A stretch of 64,000 nt of DNA from Mycobacterium noviomagense (GTDB taxonomy: Bacteria > Actinomycetota > Actinomycetes > Mycobacteriales > Mycobacteriaceae), in the NCBI RefSeq assembly GCF_010731635.1, contig NZ_AP022583.1, positions 2,232,001-2,296,000 of the forward strand. Direction: 5' to 3'. Made by a program: the position numbers and the translations under genes. Position 1 is the stretch's first letter. Each line of letters starts with the position of its first letter. The notes under the pieces were generated by a model that did not search any database, was not told where the DNA came from, and saw only the letters and a program-made list of their open reading frames with translations. Shown in pieces: positions 17,827 to 28,700 of the stretch.

Positions 17827-19043
17827 GTCGGGATTCGCTCCACCCGCACGACCGCGATGTCGTCGCTGATGCCGCCCTGCGCCTGCGCTCGCCGCTCCAC
17901 TTCGTCGATGAGTGCGGCCACGAAATCCAGCCCCGGCAACGCGGCAAACGATCGAGCCACCTCGAGCAGTCCTTCCTCACCCAGGCGTTCCCTGCCCCGG
18001 CCCGAGTGACCTTCGAACAACCCGTCGGTCAGCAGCACCAGCCCCATGCCGGCCGGCAGCTCCAGCTGCTGAGGCCGCCAATCGCCGGCCCGCACGCCCA
18101 GGGCCGGTCCACCGGGTGGCTCGACCCACTGCACGGTGCCGTGACCATGCAGAAGCATGCCGGGATGGCCAGCCCGGACCGCGGTGATGGGGCCACCGTC
18201 GGGAGGGATGGCCAAGCTCAACATGGTCGCGAAAGTGCCCTTGCCGGCGCGTTCGGCATGAAGTACCCGCTCGAGTTGGCGCATCCTTTCCGAGCCGCGC
18301 AGGCCGGTGAAGGTCAGCGTCCGCCAGGCGATGCGCAATGCCACACCCAGCGCGGCCTCGTCGGGGCCGTGCCCGGAGACGTCGCCGATCATCACATGGA
18401 CGATCCGGTCCGCGGTCTGCACGAAGTCGTAGAAGTCGCCGCCGAGCAGGGCGTTCTCCCGGCTTGGCCGATACTGCGCGACGATTTCCACCCCGGGATC
18501 GTCCAGCAGAAGCGGTGACGGGAGCAGGCCCCGTTCCAGCCGCGCGTTCTCCCGAGCGCGGAGCTGGCTGGCGTGCAATTCCACCGCGGTGAGCTCCGCA
18601 CGTTTGCGCTCGATCGCATAGAGGACGGCGCGTCGCAGCGTTTCCGAGTCGACGCGTCCCTTTACCAGGTAGTCCTGCGCACCGGAGGCCAATGCCGAGA
18701 CGCCGAAGTGCTCGTCATTGAGCCCGGTCAGCACGATGATCGGCAGTGTCGGATCGTGTTCGGCGACGCGCTTCAGTGCGAAAATGCCGTCGGCGTCGGG
18801 TAGGTGCAGGTCCAACAGGACGCAGTCCGGGCGGGCGAAGGCGAGCTCGCGTTCAGCGTCGGCCATTGTCTGCGCCCACGTGAGGCCGATGTCGGCCGCC
18901 GCGTCGGCGATGAGTTCCTCGACCAGCAGGCCATCGGCCCGATCGTCCTCTACCAACAGCAGCGATAGCTTGTGCCCGCCTACGCCACGGGCAGCGCCGA
19001 TCGTGGGCGCAGACTCGGATTTAGCGTCAAATGGCGCGCGCAT
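17823..19043 (-). CDS. Receiver-PP2C (SpoIIE-type) phosphatase, RsbU-like
   Basis: A 406-residue cytoplasmic regulator and first gene of the operon. The N-terminal receiver has LSLLLVEDDRADGLLVEEL, the phospho-Asp in VLLDLHLPDADG near residue 77 and the Lys in DYLVKGRVDS. A coiled linker (LHASQLRARENARLERGL) leads to a PPM/SpoIIE phosphatase with metal Asps in LLGGDFYDFVQT near 203 and VMIGDVSGHGPDEAA, and GLVLLTDGLFEG and ISDDIAVVRVE at the end. In known partner switches such phosphatases dephosphorylate the STAS antagonist, releasing the sigma factor. Here the receiver and the coupled kinase suggest phosphorylation-controlled phosphatase activity on the STAS protein at 14909; that pairing is inferred from proximity. 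Confidence 0.94.
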   Translation of the reverse strand: MRAPFDAKSESAPTIGAARGVGGHKLSLLLVEDDRADGLLVEELIADAAADIGLTWAQTMADAERELAFARPDCVLLDLHLPDADGIFALKRVAEHDPTLPIIVLTGLNDEHFGVSALASGAQDYLVKGRVDSETLRRAVLYAIERKRAELTAVELHASQLRARENARLERGLLPSPLLLDDPGVEIVAQYRPSRENALLGGDFYDFVQTADRIVHVMIGDVSGHGPDEAALGVALRIAWRTLTFTGLRGSERMRQLERVLHAERAGKGTFATMLSLAIPPDGGPITAVRAGHPGMLLHGHGTVQWVEPPGGPALGVRAGDWRPQQLELPAGMGLVLLTDGLFEGHSGRGRERLGEEGLLEVARSFAALPGLDFVAALIDEVERRAQAQGGISDDIAVVRVERIPT

Positions 19044-19211
19044 CGGGCATCGGTAATCATGTCCTCTCGTAACGTCACCCGGTCGCGCTGACCCTTTGCT
19101 TCAGTGACAATGCCTCGACAATACCGAGCCGCAGTCGTGGCCGCTCCCTCCAGCCCTGGCGCGGTCCACCCTGCATAAGCTTAGAATTTCAAGCATAGAA
19201 GCTCCGGTGGG

Positions 19212-19242
19212 CATGGTGAGGCACCATGTACGCTATATGCGT
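19212..19242 (+). promoter_or_regulatory. Palindromic operators upstream of hipBA
   Basis: Two dyads lie within 55 bases upstream of the hipB ATG. CATGGTG-AGG-CACCATG (19212-19228) is a perfect 7-base inverted repeat with a 3-base centre. ACGC-TATAT-GCGT (19230-19242) is a 4-base inverted repeat. A GCATA(A)G element recurs three times nearby (about 19173, 19193 and 19252). HipB-type antitoxins bind such palindromes to repress their own operon. A ribosome site AAGGAG follows at 19256-19261. Confidence 0.65.
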
Positions 19243-19266
19243 GGATAACAAAGCATAAGGAGTCCG

Positions 19267-19518
19267 ATGGCTGGTCCTAGGCGCAGACGACCGCGTTCTG
19301 AACCGACTATGCCTAATATTGCACGCATAGGCCGAGGATTTGCCGAGCGCCGCATCGCATTACGGCTCACCCAACAGACCCTGGCAGACCTCGCTGGCGT
19401 GTCCCGTTCCAGTGTTCAAGCATTGGAGCGGGGGAGTGGCTCGATCAAGTTCGGTGCAGTCGTCGAAATTGCCGAGGTGCTCGGACTGCATATCGACATC
19501 AGTGCGGCGTCCAAATGA
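19267..19518 (+). CDS. hipB: HipB-like antitoxin, XRE-family DNA-binding protein
   Basis: An 83-residue helix-turn-helix protein. ATG 19267 is chosen because AAGGAG sits at the ideal distance; ATG 19310 is internal. The Arg-rich N terminus (AGPRRRRPRSEPT) is followed by a Cro/C1-type HTH: GRGFAERRIALRLTQQTLAD, with LAGVSRSSVQALERGSGS as the turn and recognition helix. In HipBA modules the antitoxin neutralises HipA and represses the operon through upstream palindromes, which are present here. Its stop overlaps the hipA start (ATGA at 19515-19518), fixing the pair as one transcription unit. Confidence 0.9.
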   Translation: MAGPRRRRPRSEPTMPNIARIGRGFAERRIALRLTQQTLADLAGVSRSSVQALERGSGSIKFGAVVEIAEVLGLHIDISAASK

Positions 19519-20756
19519 CTACACCAACGCGGCTTGACCTACGTGAGGTTGCCGAAGCCGATGTGTACCTGGGCGATGATTTGGTGGCCCACTTGGTGCG
19601 TGGGCAACGCGACACGATCAGCTTCGACTACATTCCCGATCACGACTCAGCCGATGTACCGGTGCGCGAGCGCTCGGTGTCATGGTCACTCCTCCGCACG
19701 GATCGCTACCCCGTGATCACCACGGGTGGCGCAGTTCCAGCGTTCTTCGCAGGGCTCCTTCCCGAGGGCGTCCGGCTGGGTGTAGTGACATCATCGACAA
19801 AGACCTCAGCGGACGATCACCTGACATTGCTATTGGCGATTGGCGCGGACACTGTCGGCAACGTCAGGGTGGTGCCCTCCAGCGCAGAGAGTGTTCGACC
19901 GTTGCCGATGTTCGAGCCCGAGCGTGACACCGACTTTCGGGCCGTGTTCAACAAACTGGTCGGTTCGGTTGATGCAGATCCAGTCGGATTGGCGGGGGTT
20001 CAGCCGAAAGTGAGCGCTGCGATGATTTCGGCGCCTACACTGACTCGCTCCGGGCCGGCGATCCTCAAGCTAAATCCCGTGGAATATCCGTTGTTGGTTG
20101 AAAACGAGCACTTCTTTATGTCGATGGCTGCGGCTTGTGGACTACGGGTCGCCACAACGTCTTTGCTCCATGATGCTGACGGTCGGAGTGCATTGTTGGT
20201 AAGACGATTCGACCGTAACGGGCTGACGCGTATCGCGCAGGAAGACGCCTGCCAAGTCGCCGATATCTACCCGGCCTCCAAGTACCGCATCAAGGCCGAG
20301 ACCGCGATCGGTGTCCTCGCCGATGCATGTGCGCGCGGCGGCGGTTCAAGGGCAGCGGGTGTACTGGAATTGCTTAAGACCGTTGTGTTCTCCTGGCTGA
20401 TCGGCAACGGCGACCTGCATGGTAAGAATCTGTCGATCTACAACCCCGACGGCGCATGGCAACCGACACCTGCCTATGACTTGCTGTGCACCCAGCCCTA
20501 CATGCGCTGGCGTGATCCTATGGCGCTCAGCCTATATGGCCGTGCTAATCGGCTTACCCGTGATCACGTCGTGGAAGCTGGCGAACGGCTCGGCCTGCGT
20601 CCACGCGCTACGTCGCGGACGATCGATTCGATCATCGACGCGGCGCAGGATTGGCCGGGTCGGTGCGGCGACATCGGTTTCGACGACCGGCAGACCGAGC
20701 TTCTTTCGGAGATGCTGCACAACAGGATCGGCACCCTCAAGAAGGCCGAAGCGTAA
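19515..20756 (+). CDS. hipA: HipA-family toxin, serine/threonine kinase
   Basis: A 413-residue protein with both HipA parts: the N-terminal couple (VYLGDDLVAHLVRGQRDTIS, ending FFAGLLPEGVRL) and the C-terminal kinase. Kinase features visible are VQPKVSAAMI with the ATP-pocket Lys region, ILKLNPVEYPLLVENEHFFM, RSALLVRRFDR, the catalytic loop GNGDLHGKNLSI near residue 296 and the DFG-like metal segment PAYDLLCT. HipA toxins of enterobacteria phosphorylate glutamyl-tRNA synthetase and cause growth arrest; the target here is not known. Reading frame and motifs are intact, so it should be an active kinase. There is no sign that it is linked to the flanking genes beyond HipB. Confidence 0.92.
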   Translation: MTTPTRLDLREVAEADVYLGDDLVAHLVRGQRDTISFDYIPDHDSADVPVRERSVSWSLLRTDRYPVITTGGAVPAFFAGLLPEGVRLGVVTSSTKTSADDHLTLLLAIGADTVGNVRVVPSSAESVRPLPMFEPERDTDFRAVFNKLVGSVDADPVGLAGVQPKVSAAMISAPTLTRSGPAILKLNPVEYPLLVENEHFFMSMAAACGLRVATTSLLHDADGRSALLVRRFDRNGLTRIAQEDACQVADIYPASKYRIKAETAIGVLADACARGGGSRAAGVLELLKTVVFSWLIGNGDLHGKNLSIYNPDGAWQPTPAYDLLCTQPYMRWRDPMALSLYGRANRLTRDHVVEAGERLGLRPRATSRTIDSIIDAAQDWPGRCGDIGFDDRQTELLSEMLHNRIGTLKKAEA

Positions 20757-20826
20757 GCGGCGACGATCGTGACGTTCGAAGCCAGTGATGCCTGACGTTT
20801 CGGCCTCAGGCGGCGCCCGACAGCTA

Positions 20827-21588
20827 CTACGGTTGATCCTTGACGTTGAGTTCGTTGAACCGCGACAGGGCCAAGTCGCGCTGGTTGTAGTCGAAGGCCT
20901 CGAAACGGCTGACGCGATAACCATCTAGGAAGGTGAGCGTGACGAGCGGAATCTCGATCGCGACTCCATCGGTCGATGTGCCCCTCAAGACCACATGGCT
21001 CGCGACGCCGATCGCCGAGTGCGTAAGGATTTCGGCGAGCTCGACCCAATAGTCGGGTATGAGCGACTCCATAGTTCGGAACGATGACATGTTGTCGGCG
21101 ACCGTGTGGACGCCTGGAGTCGACAACTGCCGGTGGTTGACGTACGTCGCACCGGCGCTTAGTTCGGCGAACGCGTCCCGGTACCTATCGCGAGTCAGTC
21201 CGAGGCGAGATCCCCTGATGGCGAACGGCTCTGTCGCCAACCGCCATGACTTGGGTGCCTCGAACACTGCGCGTGCAACCTCGGGCCGCGCCGGGCGCTC
21301 GTCGCGCAGGACCTTTCGCTGGTCCTCATACCATCCGTCCGCAGACATGAGGGCGAGATAACCGTTCAAGTCGCGGCGGTTGAATGCATCGGCCAAACGT
21401 GCCCGGGCCCGGGTCGCGGCGTTCTCGAGGAGAGGCGCCGGCCGATCGAGCTCATCGAACCTCATGAGTGCGGCGTCGAGGTCTGCCTCGTCGAAGATCT
21501 CGAACCGGCAGAGCAGGTCGCCTTCAAATGCGAAAAGGCCGATCTCGCGCCACTCCGCATCGAAGCCCTCCCGTGAGGTCCCCGTCAT
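20827..21588 (-). CDS. C-terminal continuation of the giant NTF2-repeat regulator in another frame
   Basis: A 253-residue ORF beginning with ATG at 21586-21588 inside the stop of the giant gene (ATGA overlap). Its first residues, GTSREGFDAEWREIGLFAFE, start in the middle of a repeat: the same segment is GTSRDGFDADWREVSVVMVD in the preceding unit. It continues FDEADLDAALMRFDEL, then LENAATRARARLADAFNRRD, which is another full repeat, and ends LALSRFNELNVKDQP. It therefore looks like the detached tail of the giant protein, produced by a frame-changing deletion between repeats. The ATGA overlap could still allow coupled translation as a separate subunit. It is called a gene because the frame is open with no internal stop; assembly error is the main alternative. 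Confidence 0.72.
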   Translation of the reverse strand: MTGTSREGFDAEWREIGLFAFEGDLLCRFEIFDEADLDAALMRFDELDRPAPLLENAATRARARLADAFNRRDLNGYLALMSADGWYEDQRKVLRDERPARPEVARAVFEAPKSWRLATEPFAIRGSRLGLTRDRYRDAFAELSAGATYVNHRQLSTPGVHTVADNMSSFRTMESLIPDYWVELAEILTHSAIGVASHVVLRGTSTDGVAIEIPLVTLTFLDGYRVSRFEAFDYNQRDLALSRFNELNVKDQP

Positions 21589-24500
21589 GACCTCTGGTCC
21601 GCTTGGCTCGCTGCATTTTCGAGCCTCCGTGCCGGTTGGCTGAGTTCGTCGAACTGCGCGATTGCGGCGTCGAGGTCGGCCTCATCGAACATCTCGCAGC
21701 GGCTGTAGTGATTTCCGTCAACCATCACCACGGAGACTTCCCGCCAATCGGCGTCAAAGCCGTCTCGCGAAGTTCCGTGCACAGCAGTCGTTACGACGGC
21801 TCCGAGATTGCTCAGCCGGTGAACGGACTCGGCGTAAACATTGGTGTTCGGGACGATGTCCCAAGTGGCGCGAATGTACACCGAGAGTTCGCCCGGGTCG
21901 AACGCTCTCCCTCGCCGGTGATCGATGGTCACCCAGTCTGGCGTCGCCGGAGGAAGCTCGTTGCGATTGCCCGCAGCAATGGCGTGCATGATGACCGACC
22001 ACGTGCGCGCGTACGGCGCTGCATCGCCGGCGAGATAGCGGGCGTCGAGTTCCGCTATGGCGGAGTCGAAGTCGTCGTGGTCGAACGCGACGCCGGCCAC
22101 TAGTCGCTCGTCGGCGTTGATCTCATCGATGATGAGTACCTCTGTGAAGAACGCCTCGTGTCCCTGATCGCGGCTTGAGAGACCGATCCGAATGAGGGCA
22201 AGGCGCTCACCGCGGGTCGCCACGACGGTCGACATACGGTCTGGCCAAATCTCCGCGCGCGCCCGCATATCTGCTAGGTGGGCGTCTCGACCATGTCGAA
22301 CTCCGGAGCCGACCACGCGACGGCGATCGTCACTCGAATAGTTTTCGGCCAATACATCTGCCATGGCCTGCCAGTCGCCCGCCGTGTAGTACGCCGTGAA
22401 GCGGGCGGCCACTCGGCTTGCCGCGTTTTCCAATCGCGGTGTAGACCTGCTGAGCTGATCGAACGTCGCGAGCGCGGCGTCGAGGTCAGCCTCATCGAAG
22501 AGTTCGCAGCGATTGATCGCGTCGTCTTGGACGGTGAGAAGCAAAACATCCCGCCACTCCGCGTCGAAACCAACTTGTGAGATCCCATTCGCTACATGGG
22601 TGACGACTGCGCCAACGTTGCTGAGCCGATGCACAGCCTCGATGTAGATCTTGGTGTCAGGCGAGTCGTCCCAGGCGGCTCGGATGTACGCGATCATGTC
22701 GCCGGGGGCGAAAGCTGCTGCGCGACGATGGTCAATGTTCACCCAGTCCGGCGTTGTCGTCGGGTGCTCGCGCCGGTTGAACGCGGCATACGCTTCGGCA
22801 ATCACCGACCACGCATGCGCATGGGCGGCAGCTTCGCCGGCGAGGTAGCGCGAGTCGAGTTCGGCGACCGCAGCTTCGAGGTCGTCGGCGTCGAACATGA
22901 CGTGGGCCGAGATCTGGTTGTCGGCGTTGACCTGGACAACGCCGGTGACGTCACTGGAAGGCTCGGCCCAGTCGCCGAAAGACACACAGTGGCGACAGAG
23001 GACGAGGCGCTCCGCACGGGTCGCAATGGCGGTAGGCGCGATGTTTAGGATTCCAATCTCGGCGAAAGACCGCATGTTCGTGATTTCGGCATCCCGCCCA
23101 CGCCTGACCCCCGCGTTCACGACCCGTCGACGATCGTCCGTCACAAAGTCGTCGGTTAGCGTCTTGGCCATGACGTCCCAGTCGCGGGCCGCAAAGCGCG
23201 CGAAGTAGCGCTCAAGCACTCTGATTGCCGCGTTTTCGAGACGGTGCGCCTGCGGGCCCAGCTCCTCAAAGCGTGCAAGCGCGGCGTCGATGTTTGCCTC
23301 GTCGAACAGCTCGGAACGACTGATTGCGCCGGCTTGGACCGTCAATATCTGAACTCCTCGCCATTCGGCGTTGAAGCCATCTGATGAACTCCCATGCGCA
23401 GCATGGGTTACGACAGCTCCGAGGTTGTCCAGCCGGTGCACTGCCTCGATGTAGGTGTTGATGTCTTGCCCGAGGTCCCACCCGGCGCGGACATATGCAA
23501 TCAGGTCACCGGGCGCGTACGCTGCCGCCCGGCGGTGGTCGACATTCACGAAGTCCGGAGTGGTTGAGGCGAGTTCGTGGCGGTTGATTGCTGAGTAGGC
23601 ACCGGCGACGAGCGACCACGTTTGCGCGTGGGCGGCCGCTTCGCCGGCAAGATAGCGCGCGTCAAGCTCGGCGATCGCGGCGTCGACGTCGTCCACGTCG
23701 AACACGAGGTGTGCTACCAAGCGTTCGTCGGCGTCGACCTGGAGGATGTCAAGGTATTCCATTTGGAAATCACCAGTCGAGGCCCGAACACGACTGAGGA
23801 CGAGGTGTGCGCCGCGGATCGCAATGACATCTGAAGTCAGGTGCTCAATTCCCACGTCGGCGATCGCCCTCAGTTCAGCGATCAGGGCATCGCGGCCTTG
23901 CCAGGCACCCGCATTGACTACCCGGCGACGGTCCTCTTTGCGAAGGTTCTCGGCGATCATGTCGGTTATCGCAGGCCAGTTGCGTGCCGCGAAGGACACC
24001 TTGAATCGCTCGTACAGTCGGCTTGCCGGGTTTTCGAGCCGCCGTGCCTTCGGCTGCTGCTCGTCGGAACGGCCGTGCACGGCATCGAGTTCGGCGATCG
24101 CGGCTTCCATGTGTGCGACGTCGAACCACACGTGTAGCGCCATGCGACCTTCCTCGTCGAGACCGCAAAGCTGCAACATTTTGTCTTCCGGCGCCCCGGC
24201 GCCCGCGTCTGCAGTGCCAATCTCCAGCCGCGTAAGAGCCAGACGCTCACCGCGCACAGCGACAACGATGTGGCGGTGTCGCACGCCGCCCATCTCACGC
24301 GCACTCCTCACCACGTCCCTGACCCATTGGCTAGGCGTAACGACCGCGCGCGGGAAGCCGACGATTCTGCGGCGACTCTCGAGTACGATTTCGGGTGCCA
24401 AATACTGCTCAATCTCTTCCCAGTTCTCCCGATGGGCCGCGCCGTCGATTTCTCGGACAACTCGCGCGCATGCATTCTCGAGCCGGCTGAGCTGATCGAA

Positions 24501-25739
24501 TTTCGCGATTGCGGTGTCTAGGTCTGCCTCGTCGAAAAGCTCCGAGCGGTTGAACGCCTCACCATCAGTCGTGCAAAAGTGGACTTCTCGCCATTCCCCG
24601 TTGAAACCCTCGCTCGAGGTCCAATACGCCGCGTGAGTGATGACCGCTCCGAGTTCACTAAGCCGATGCACAGCCTCGATGTAAGGCTTGACGTCTTGCC
24701 CGAGGTCCCACCCGGCGCGTAGGTATTCGATCAGCTCGCCGGGAGCAAACGCTGTGCCGCGGCGATGATCGATGCTCGCAAAGTCCGGTGTCGTCACTGG
24801 AATTTCGCGTCGGTTAAGGGCAGTGTAGCCGCCAGCGATCACCGACCACGTCTTCGCGTACGGTGCCGCCTCGCCGGCGAGGTAGCGAGCGTCGAGTTCG
24901 GCGATTGCGGCGTCGATGTCTTCGAGGTCGAACCACACCTGAAGTGCGAATCGGCCGTCCTCGTCGATGCCGTATAGAGAAAGAAATTCGTCATACGGTG
25001 CTCCGGGGCTTGCGTCGGAGCTGTCAACCCTTAGTCGAGATAGGGCCAGGCGCTCGCCTCGCACGGCGATAACGACTTGCCTGAGCCGCATGGTGCCGGC
25101 CTCGAGATTGCGCCTGTTCGCCCGCACCCAGTCGGCCGAAGGCAAGTCGCTTTGCGTGAATCCGACTATCTTCCGGCGACTCTCGACGACTGGCTGGTTT
25201 GAAAACATTTGCTCGATTTGGTCGAAGTCTCGGCGTTCAACGGCAGCTAACAGCCGTTCACCCGCCCGCACGCACGCGTTGTCCAGCTCGACCCGCTCAG
25301 CCGGCGGACGTTGCGACTCGAATCGGGCGTGCATCGCGTCGAGCTCGGCCATAGCGGCGTCGATGTCTTCGACGTCGAACCAGACCTGTTGTGCGATTCG
25401 ACCTTCGTCGTCGATGCCGTATAGCTGGAGAAATTCGTCGCGCGGCGCCCCAGCGCTCACGTCGGGAGTGCTAACCACCACTCGTTGAAGAGCTAGGCGC
25501 TCACCGCGCGCGGCGATAGCGACGCGGTCGACGCGCATGGCACCCGTCTCGAGATCGCGCCTCGTCTGACGCATCACCTCGTCCGAGCGAAACTCGCCCT
25601 GCCCAAAGCCGACAATCTTTCGGCGACTCTCAACGGAGCCATCGGGTGCGAAAAGCCCCTCGAACTCGTCCCATGCCTCGCGGTCAATAGCGGCCATCAC
25701 GCGCTCGCCCGCTCGTACGGCCGCGGTTTCCAGCTCGAC
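21585..25739 (-). repeat. Coding array of about ten NTF2-like repeats in the giant regulator
   Basis: Two alternating unit types are seen. Type 1 runs from LENAA-R to FDVEDIDAAIAELD and contains ESRRKIVGF or DDRRRVVNAG plus RGERLALxR; six copies occur. Type 2 runs from ARYLAGEAA-HA-TWSVIA through TTPDFxxIDHRR, AFAPGELIxYxRAxWD, YIEAVHRLSxLGAVVTH and GFxAEWR to FDEADLDAAI; four copies occur. Units are about 135 residues. The last three type 1/type 2 pairs are the most alike, suggesting recent expansion. The array continues in another frame at 20827-21588. Confidence 0.82.
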
Positions 25740-28700
25740 AGCCAGCGGTTCAGGCGGCGCCGGAGCCGTCGGCGGGACGTGCTTGTCGAGAACTTGCCGC
25801 GCCCTTTCGGCAAGTGCCGCAGCGCCTTTCTGTTCGTACAGATCCGCCGCTCGCTCAGCGGCGGCCCGCGCCGCGGCGGTGTCTCCGGCAGCTTCCCACA
25901 CTGTCGCCAACGCTAGACACGCGTCGCCGTGGTCGACCAAGAGGTCCGTCCGCTCGGCCAGCGCGACGGCGGCCTCAGCAACCCGCCTCGCCTCGCCGTG
26001 CTCGCCTCGCCGCGAAAGCAGAAGCGCCCGAAGGGTGCGCCAGGCAATCGCAGCCTTCAACGCATGGCCAGCGAGCCGCTCACTCTCCGAACACAATTCG
26101 TCGGCCGCGGTATCGCGGTCGAGCGCCAGACACGTGCGACCCAGCAGCGCAGCGGTCTCGGCGGTATCCGCCTCAAGACCCATGCGGCGAAAACCGTTGT
26201 AGGCCTGGCGAAGATGTCGCTCCGCGGCAGCAGGATCGTCGCCAACCAGCTCGACAATGCCCGCAAACTGCTCAACCTCAAGCAGCGCATGGCGCAGGCC
26301 GAGTTCGGTGACGGTGCGCCGCGCCGAGTCGATCATCCGTCGGGCCGCGGTTGCCCGGCCGCGGAAGGCCTCCAACACCGCTTGGCATCGCGTCGAAGTC
26401 GCCTCCACTGCAGGCGAGTCCGTCGTGATCCGCAGCAGCCGCACAACGTCAAGACACCGCCCGCCCGCGCGCGGAACAGGATTCGGACCCCACAGCGCCG
26501 CCAGCGGCGCGCCCGCCAGAACCGCATTCACCCGCCGGTGATCACGTGCACGTCGCGCCGCAGTAAGAGCGTTGTCCAACGCGATTTCGCAGTCGGCGAT
26601 TCGCCCGAGGCGGGCCAGGCATCCCGCCCGCACAGTGTGCGCCTTGGCTTCGCCTGCGGCGTCGTCTAATTCGGCCAGCTTGTTGGCGGCCACCCCCAAC
26701 GCGGCCTCGACCTCATCCAATCGCTCGGGATGGACCAGCATCGAGAGCTGGCCGTCGAAGCACGTCGCCCAGGCCGCCAATCGCGCCGAATCGACTGTCG
26801 CGGACTGCAATTGTGAGACAGCGCCCGCCGCCGATACCACGTCACCTGCGGCCAGCAGTGCTTCGCAGCGCGCGACCAGTAGTTCGGCCTGCTGGTCTTC
26901 GCGGTCGGGCAGCTCCTCGTCAAGCTCCTCCAGCGCATGCACGGCGCGGTCGTAGAGGTCGGCAGCACCTTCGTAGGCGAGCCGTGCCATCGCCTGATCT
27001 GCCGCACGGCGGCAATACTCGACGGCCTTGGCCGCGTTGCCTGCCCACGCACATTCGAAGTAGTGATAAGCCAGCTCAGCCAGCAGCTCGTCGTCGGCGC
27101 CGGGCTCGTTCTCCAATGTTGTGGCGATGCGCTGGTGCAGTCGCATGCGCCGTACGGATGCCAGCTCGGCGAGCAGCGACTGGCGGACGATGGCGTGGTT
27201 GAACCGGTAGCGACCGCCGGGTTCTTCGATGACGATGCCGGCCTTGCACGCCTCGTCGAATGCGTCGACCAGGTCCTCGCCTACCACACGCTCGACGAGG
27301 TCCACCGCAAACCGGCTGCCCACGACCGCGGCTGCGGCAAGGGCTTTGTTCGTCTCTGCTGGAAGTCGAGAAAGCCGGCGGCTCACGGCTTCTCGCACAC
27401 CCTGGGGCAGGGTACTGGGATCCCAAACCCCGCCGCTCTCGTCGACGTGGCGCAGCGCCTCGATGAGGAAGAACGGATTGCCACCCGTGACGGACGCCAA
27501 TGCCCGGGCGAGTTCTTCGTCGTCGTAGCCGGCCTCAGCGACGTACGCGGTCACGTCGTCCTCGTCGAGACCGCCGAGGCTGATGCGGTTGTCGGTGCCG
27601 TCGCGGTGCAGATCGGCGAGCATCGCGGCCAGAGGGTGGGAGCGGTCGAGGTCGGTGCTGCGGTAGGTGCCCACGATCTGGACGGAGGCGTGCTCGCCGA
27701 AGCGCAGCAGGTGCCGCAACAGCAACAGCGTGGGTTTAGCGGCCCAGTGCAGGTCGTCGAGTATCAGGACGACCGGCGCGCTCGCAGAAGCGATTTCCAG
27801 CAGCGCGACGACGGCGTCGAACAGTGCATAGCGTTCCGTGTCGGGATCGGCGCGAGGCGGTGCTGAGAGGTCGGGGAGGACATCGGTCAGCCCGGGAACC
27901 AGCGGAAGTAACGCTTCGACACCGCGCAGTCCTCGCAGCCGGTTGGCGCCAAGGGACGGCACAAGGGAACGCAACGCTTCCGCGAACGGCTGATAGGGCG
28001 CGCCGAGATCCTCGTCGCAGCGGCCGTACAGCACGACCGCTCCTTGCTCGTAGGCGTGCCTGGACCATTCGCCGGCCAGGCGCGTCTTGCCGACACCCGG
28101 TTCGCCGGCGATCAGTACCGCTTGCGCGCCGCGCGCGAGCGCGGTCTGCCACGCGGATAGCAGCCGTTCAAGCTCGCGGACCCGACCGACGAACGGGCCG
28201 GCACCGACGAGTACCGCTGGCAGAGCAGGCCGCTCGACCGGCGCCTCGCTTGTCTGCGGTTTGGGCGCGTCTTCGGTTTCCAGGCGAAGTTCGAAGACGT
28301 GTTCCGGGCGCGCGAGGTTGCGCAGCTGGCGCATGCCCAAGTCGGCGAGCACGACGTCATCGGGCAGTGAGTCGATCACGAGCTCGGCGGTGGCACCCGA
28401 GCACAGGATCTGGCCGCCCGCAGCGAGCGACCGCAGCCGCGCGGCGCGATTGACCGCCCGGCCGAAGTAGTCGCCGTCGCGCAGCTCGACCTCGCCGGTG
28501 TGCAGTGCCACCCGGATGCGCATGGGATCCCTTAAGGCCCACGGCTCGTGGGTGATCGCGTCTTGCAGCTCGATGGCGGCGGCGGCCGCGGCAGACGGTC
28601 GATCGAAAACCGAGAACGTCGCATCGCCCTCGCCGCGGGTCTTGATCAGCCGTCCACCGCGGGAGGTGACGACTTGTTCGACGAGCTCGTCGTGGCGCGC

